DNA from: Candidatus Binatia bacterium
GTDB taxonomy: Bacteria > Desulfobacterota > Binatia > UBA9968 > JAJDTQ01
Direction: 5' to 3'
Length of the DNA: 64,000 bases
NCBI GenBank assembly: GCA_951813575.1
Contig: OX638375.1
Span: 1,527,001-1,591,000, forward strand
Each line of letters begins with the position of its first letter. Position 1 is the first letter of the stretch. Made by a program: the position numbers and the translations under genes. Shown one piece after another: positions 62,173-64,000 of the stretch. The notes beneath the pieces are model-generated. The model had not been told where the DNA came from and did no database searches. It saw only the letters and a program-made list of their open reading frames with translations.

Positions 62173-62838
62173 TCAATCCGCCTCCAACAGCGGCTCCAGC
62201 ACGGGCCAGACGTTGTCCAGCAGCAGCGGCTGCGCCCGGGCGCTGGGATGGATGCCGTCCCGCTGCATCATCTCCTCGTTGGTGGCGACCCCTTCGAGCA
62301 GGAACGGCACCAGCGCGGCGCCGGTTTCGGCCGCTACGTCCGGGTACATCCCGCGGAACGCTTCCGTGTAGCGCGGCCCCAGATTGGGCGGCATCTGCAT
62401 GCCGGCCAACAACGGTTTTGCGCCGGCGGCGAGGACGGCCTCGGTCATGGCCAGCAGGTTGGCGCGGATAGATGTTACCGGGTAGCCGCGTAGACCATCG
62501 TTTCCGCCCAACTCGATGATGACGATATCGGGTTTGTGGACCGCCATTGTCTTGGGCAGGCGGGCCAGCCCGCCCACGGTGGTGTCACCGCTGATGCTGG
62601 CGTTGACCACGCGATGGCGCGGGCCCAAGCGCTGCCGCAGTAGTTGCACCCAGCCGGGCTCACCGGCCTGTGTTTGAAGTCCGTACGCGGCGCTGATACT
62701 GTTTCCCATGACCAGCACGGTCTTGCCGGCATCCGCCGCCGGCGCCTCGCCGAACGCAGCGAGGGCGGCCAAGAGCAGCAAACCCCGCAACAACGCCTTC
62801 AGGGAAACCCACGGCCGTCTAATCGGGAAGCGATTCAT
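62173..62838 (-). CDS. tesA: Arylesterase / lysophospholipase, SGNH family (TesA-like)
   Basis: This 221-residue periplasmic SGNH hydrolase has a signal peptide (basic F-P-I-R-R-P, hydrophobic L-L-R-G-L-L-L-L-A-A-L-A-A, cleavage near APAA-D). Block I reads V-M-G-N-S-I-S-A-A-Y-G-L, where the usual G-D-S is G-N-S; the Ser is kept. Block III is L-G-G-N-D-G-L-R-G and block V D-G-I-H-P-S, so the Ser-Gly-Asn-His set is present. The start at 62838 gives the signal peptide directly. It is divergent from an ABC transporter gene pair, the same tesA / ybbA-ybbP layout as in E. coli and many other bacteria; the two starts nearly touch. Confidence 0.88.
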   Translation of the reverse strand: MNRFPIRRPWVSLKALLRGLLLLAALAAFGEAPAADAGKTVLVMGNSISAAYGLQTQAGEPGWVQLLRQRLGPRHRVVNASISGDTTVGGLARLPKTMAVHKPDIVIIELGGNDGLRGYPVTSIRANLLAMTEAVLAAGAKPLLAGMQMPPNLGPRYTEAFRGMYPDVAAETGAALVPFLLEGVATNEEMMQRDGIHPSARAQPLLLDNVWPVLEPLLEAD

Positions 62839-62854
62839 GTCGGGACGCAGCCTC

Positions 62855-63540
<686 letters not shown>

Positions 63541-63544
<4 letters not shown>

Positions 63545-64000
63545 CCCTGTCGCTGGCCCTGCGTTTCGCGACCCGCGACTGGCGCGCCGGGGAGCTGCGT
63601 CTGTTGCTCGCCGCGCTGGTACTGGCGGTGGCCGCGGTGACCGCCATCAGCCTGTTCGTCGACCGCCTGCAGCGGGCCCTGGTGGCCGAGTCGGCGGCGT
63701 TGCTGGGGGCCGACCGCGTCATCGATTCCTCGCGGGCGATCCCTCAACGTTTCCGCGAGCTCGCGGCCGCGCGCGGACTTGCGCTGGCGGACCTGGTCCG
63801 TTTTCCCTCCATGGTGTTCGCGGCCGGCTCGGAGCGGAGCCTGTTGGCCAGCGTCAAGGCGGTGACCGACGGCTATCCCCTGCGCGGTACGCTGCGGGTG
63901 GCGGCTGAGCCGTTCGGCGGCGGTCGGCGCACCGACGGTGTGCCCGCCCGAGGCGAGGTCTGGCTGGAATCGCGCCTGTTCCCGGCGCTGGGCGTCAAGG
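63541..64000 (+). CDS. ybbP: FtsX-like ABC permease (YbbP-like), 5' part only
   Basis: The first 153 residues are seen before the window ends. They contain a first membrane helix (L-L-L-A-A-L-V-L-A-V-A-A-V-T-A-I-S-L-F-V) after the R-F-A-T-R-D-W-R amphipathic start. A periplasmic region begins L-L-G-A-D-R-V-I-D-S-S-R, as in YbbP (where it reads close to G-A-D-L-V). Full-length members have about 800 residues and ten helices. The ATG overlaps the ybbA stop (ATGA). Confidence 0.85.

Overview
The window is GC-rich, tightly packed bacterial DNA with no rRNA, tRNA or CRISPR array that I can recognise. The families present are many amidohydrolases, hydantoinase A/B, UbiD-like decarboxylase, CoxL/M/S-type molybdenum hydroxylase, LLM flavin-dependent oxidoreductases, TRAP, TAXI and tripartite tricarboxylate transporters, and DUF4143 ATPases. 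They fit an uncultured, metabolically versatile heterotroph of the Tectomicrobia / Rokubacteria / Binatota / deltaproteobacteria-like kind. The sequence alone does not fix the taxon.

Region 1 (1-20.6 kb) is ordinary chromosomal content: a truncated lytic transglycosylase, a decayed 5'-nucleotidase, a glutamate-cysteine-ligase/CBS fusion overlapping an AstE-like deacylase, a 2-hydroxyacid dehydrogenase, a double cupin, a glutamine amidotransferase, transporters (EamA, TctAB with a convergent TctC, MFS), two paralogous alpha/beta hydrolases, topoisomerase III with three zinc modules, a PPOX flavoprotein and an amidohydrolase.

Region 2 (20.6-25.07 kb) is a less GC-rich scrap island. It holds a clan AA aspartic protease, two inverted 1089-bp IS630-family elements with TA target sites, two diverged paralogous small membrane proteins, and a cas3 HD-domain fossil.

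Region 3 (25.07-49.3 kb) looks like an N-heterocycle / cyclic ureide catabolic island. A cytosine-deaminase-like protein with altered active-site residues diverges from fdrA - DUF1116 - ring-opening amidohydrolase (barbiturase / cyanuric acid hydrolase family) - LVIVD protein. A TRAP transporter follows, with a frameshifted binding protein. Next come a HigBA-like pair with a frameshifted toxin, an AtzA/TrzN-type amidohydrolase, an ATPase, hyuB and hyuA, a carbon-nitrogen hydrolase and an amidase. Finally a TAXI-like protein, a dihydropyrimidinase-like protein with an altered metal motif, and a UbiD-like decarboxylase read the other way. The most interesting assembly is the FdrA / DUF1116 / ring-opening-hydrolase operon, which could couple ring opening to carbamoyl transfer.

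Region 4 (49.3-64 kb) has a second DUF4143 ATPase behind a repeat-bearing promoter region, a three-subunit molybdenum hydroxylase with a drug/H+ antiporter-type exporter, a ribbon-helix-helix / nucleotidyltransferase toxin-antitoxin-like pair with a palindromic operator, an alpha/beta hydrolase with two tandem luciferase-like monooxygenases, a sarcosine-oxidase-like flavoenzyme, a GNAT acetyltransferase, and the divergent tesA / ybbA-ybbP arrangement, cut off by the window edge.
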